This document shows, piece by piece, positions 5,047 through 5,943 of a stretch of 5,943 nucleotides of DNA; positions within the stretch are counted from its first letter, which is position 1; every line of letters begins with the position of its first letter. A program made the position numbers and the translations under genes. The notes under the pieces were generated by a model. The model was not told where the DNA came from. It saw only the letters and a list, made by a program, of their open reading frames with translations, and did no database searches. The stretch is taken from assembly GCA_002401565.1 (NCBI GenBank), contig NVTL01000022.1:28966-34908 (forward strand), read 5' to 3'. The DNA comes from Rhodospirillaceae bacterium. Lineage in GTDB: Bacteria > Pseudomonadota > Alphaproteobacteria > Rhodospirillales > Magnetovibrionaceae.

Positions 5047-5943
5047 AACTTGTCCGCCTTTACTCCAATTTGGACCACTATTTCACGCCAGTCGATTTCA
5101 ATGCAGGCTTAAACGCGGTGGTAGCCGAAATTCGGCATCCAGAGAACCGTGCCAAGAGTTCCCACAACCTTGGGAAATCCACCTTGGCCCGACTGATTGA
5201 TTTTTGCTTGTTGGGGAAAGTCGACAAGAACCATTTTTTCATGAAACGGCCCGACCTTTTTTCTGAGTTTGTTTTCTTCCTCGAAATCCTCCTTCTTGAC
5301 GGAAGTCATTTGACAATCAGACGAGCTATTGAAGCACCATCAAAAATCTCATTCCTGAAATCTGAGTTGGTTGAGCCTGATCTTACATCGCTTCCTGATG
5401 AGAAATGGACACACGCAAACCTCGCATTCGAAAAGGCGCAAGGCCTTCTGGACGGGTACCTCAATTTCACTGACATTAGCCCTTGGAAGTATAGAGAAGC
5501 ACTAGGTTACTTTCTTCGTCGCCAGTCAGACTACGACGATGTTTTCAAGCTTCAACGCCATATGGGGCCTGACATGTATTGGAAGCCGGTGCTTGCCCGC
5601 GTTCTGGGGATGGATGCAGGCCTGTTCATAGACAGATACTCTATGCGAAACAGCATTGAGCAGAAACTAGCAGAACTTCATGCATTTGAGGGCCAAGTCG
5701 GTGCCTCAGAAGAGCAACTGGAAAACGCCGATGCACTGCTACAACTCCGCGAAGCAGAAGTTGATCGTATGCAGACGGAGCTTGACCAGTTTGATTTCGA
5801 AGACGCCGATGTAGCCGCAACTGATCGGTTGGTAGAGGATGTTGATCAAAATATTGCCGAGTTGAATGAACGACGGTACGGGCTATTGTACAGTTCGCGG
5901 CAAATCCAAGATGCGTTGCAAGAAGACAAAATCACATTCGATC
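5043..5943 (+). CDS. DUF2326-type SMC/Rad50-like ABC ATPase of ABC-3C system (partial, 3' end outside window)
   Basis: 300 codons are open to the right edge with no stop. The N-terminus MKLVRLYSNLDHYFTPVDFNAGLNAVVAEI is the strand-rich ABC head. The Walker A is a family-specific variant, SHNLGKSTL (G44-K45-S46-T47), lacking the usual first glycines and followed by LIDFCLLG. The segments SEFVFFLEI, TIRRAIE-PSKISF, and PWKYREALGYFLRRQSDYDDVFKL are signatures I associate with DUF2326 proteins. From about residue 200 the sequence becomes a Glu/Gln/Leu-rich coiled coil, as in SMC/Rad50-like proteins; the returning arm with Walker B and the signature motif must lie beyond the window. The start codon forms ATGA with the previous stop and is preceded by GGGGG. 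Its likely role is ATP-driven DNA sensing or loading that controls the nuclease. Missing here are Walker B, the ABC signature and the true C-terminus. Confidence 0.88.
   Translation, partial: MKLVRLYSNLDHYFTPVDFNAGLNAVVAEIRHPENRAKSSHNLGKSTLARLIDFCLLGKVDKNHFFMKRPDLFSEFVFFLEILLLDGSHLTIRRAIEAPSKISFLKSELVEPDLTSLPDEKWTHANLAFEKAQGLLDGYLNFTDISPWKYREALGYFLRRQSDYDDVFKLQRHMGPDMYWKPVLARVLGMDAGLFIDRYSMRNSIEQKLAELHAFEGQVGASEEQLENADALLQLREAEVDRMQTELDQFDFEDADVAATDRLVEDVDQNIAELNERRYGLLYSSRQIQDALQEDKITFD

Noticed and set aside
5109..5309. Minus-strand 66-codon frame
   Set aside because: It is antisense to the ATPase head domain, which has clear P-loop and family motifs.
1..5943. CRISPR array, tRNA or rRNA genes
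   Set aside because: No regularly spaced repeats of 23-40 bp and no tRNA-like TTCGA arm with matching acceptor stem or rRNA-like blocks were seen on either strand.

Overview
The window looks like a mobile, rearranged accessory stretch of a proteobacterial genome. An alphaproteobacterium is most likely, possibly from the acetic-acid-bacteria side; this rests only on the style of the TolA/TonB-like C-terminal domain, the IS types and the moderate GC content, so it is a weak taxonomic guess. Four blocks can be seen.

(1) Positions 1-656, minus strand: an open frame running off the left edge. It encodes a proline-rich linker and a TolA/TonB-like C-terminal domain. Its N-terminal half is missing because an insertion sequence abuts it.

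(2) About 657-1894: a complete IS3-family element, with 33-bp terminal inverted repeats (32/33 identical), orfA, a seven-A frameshift site, and an orfB with an intact DD(35)E triad. The sequence beyond its right end does not resume the TolA-like gene, and no target duplication is visible. The element therefore probably marks a deletion or recombination junction. After about 280 bp of unassigned sequence comes the truncated 5' end of an IS1182-type transposase (2160-2405, minus), cut off after about 76 residues.

(3) 2508-3173, minus: a gene for a small predicted lipoprotein of unknown function. It is AT-rich upstream and followed by a 690-bp gene-free region (3174-3863) with a cluster of hairpins and other short inverted repeats.

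(4) 3864 to the right edge, plus strand: three overlapping genes that read as an ABC-three-component (ABC-3C) conflict/defence operon. The order is an Mrr-like PD-(D/E)xK nuclease fused to a C-terminal helical domain ending in a CDIG motif, a 79-residue middle component (MC6-like), and a DUF2326-type SMC/Rad50-like ATPase cut by the window edge. The 8-bp and 4-bp (ATGA) gene overlaps indicate translational coupling. The inferred working model is that the ATPase with the small adaptor senses a DNA state, such as an invading replicon, and licenses the nuclease.

The ABC-3C operon is the most interesting item. The general architecture has been described computationally (ABC ATPase classification work from the Aravind group) and resembles Lamassu-type defence. 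This particular locus sits next to IS debris, as expected of a defence-island cargo.
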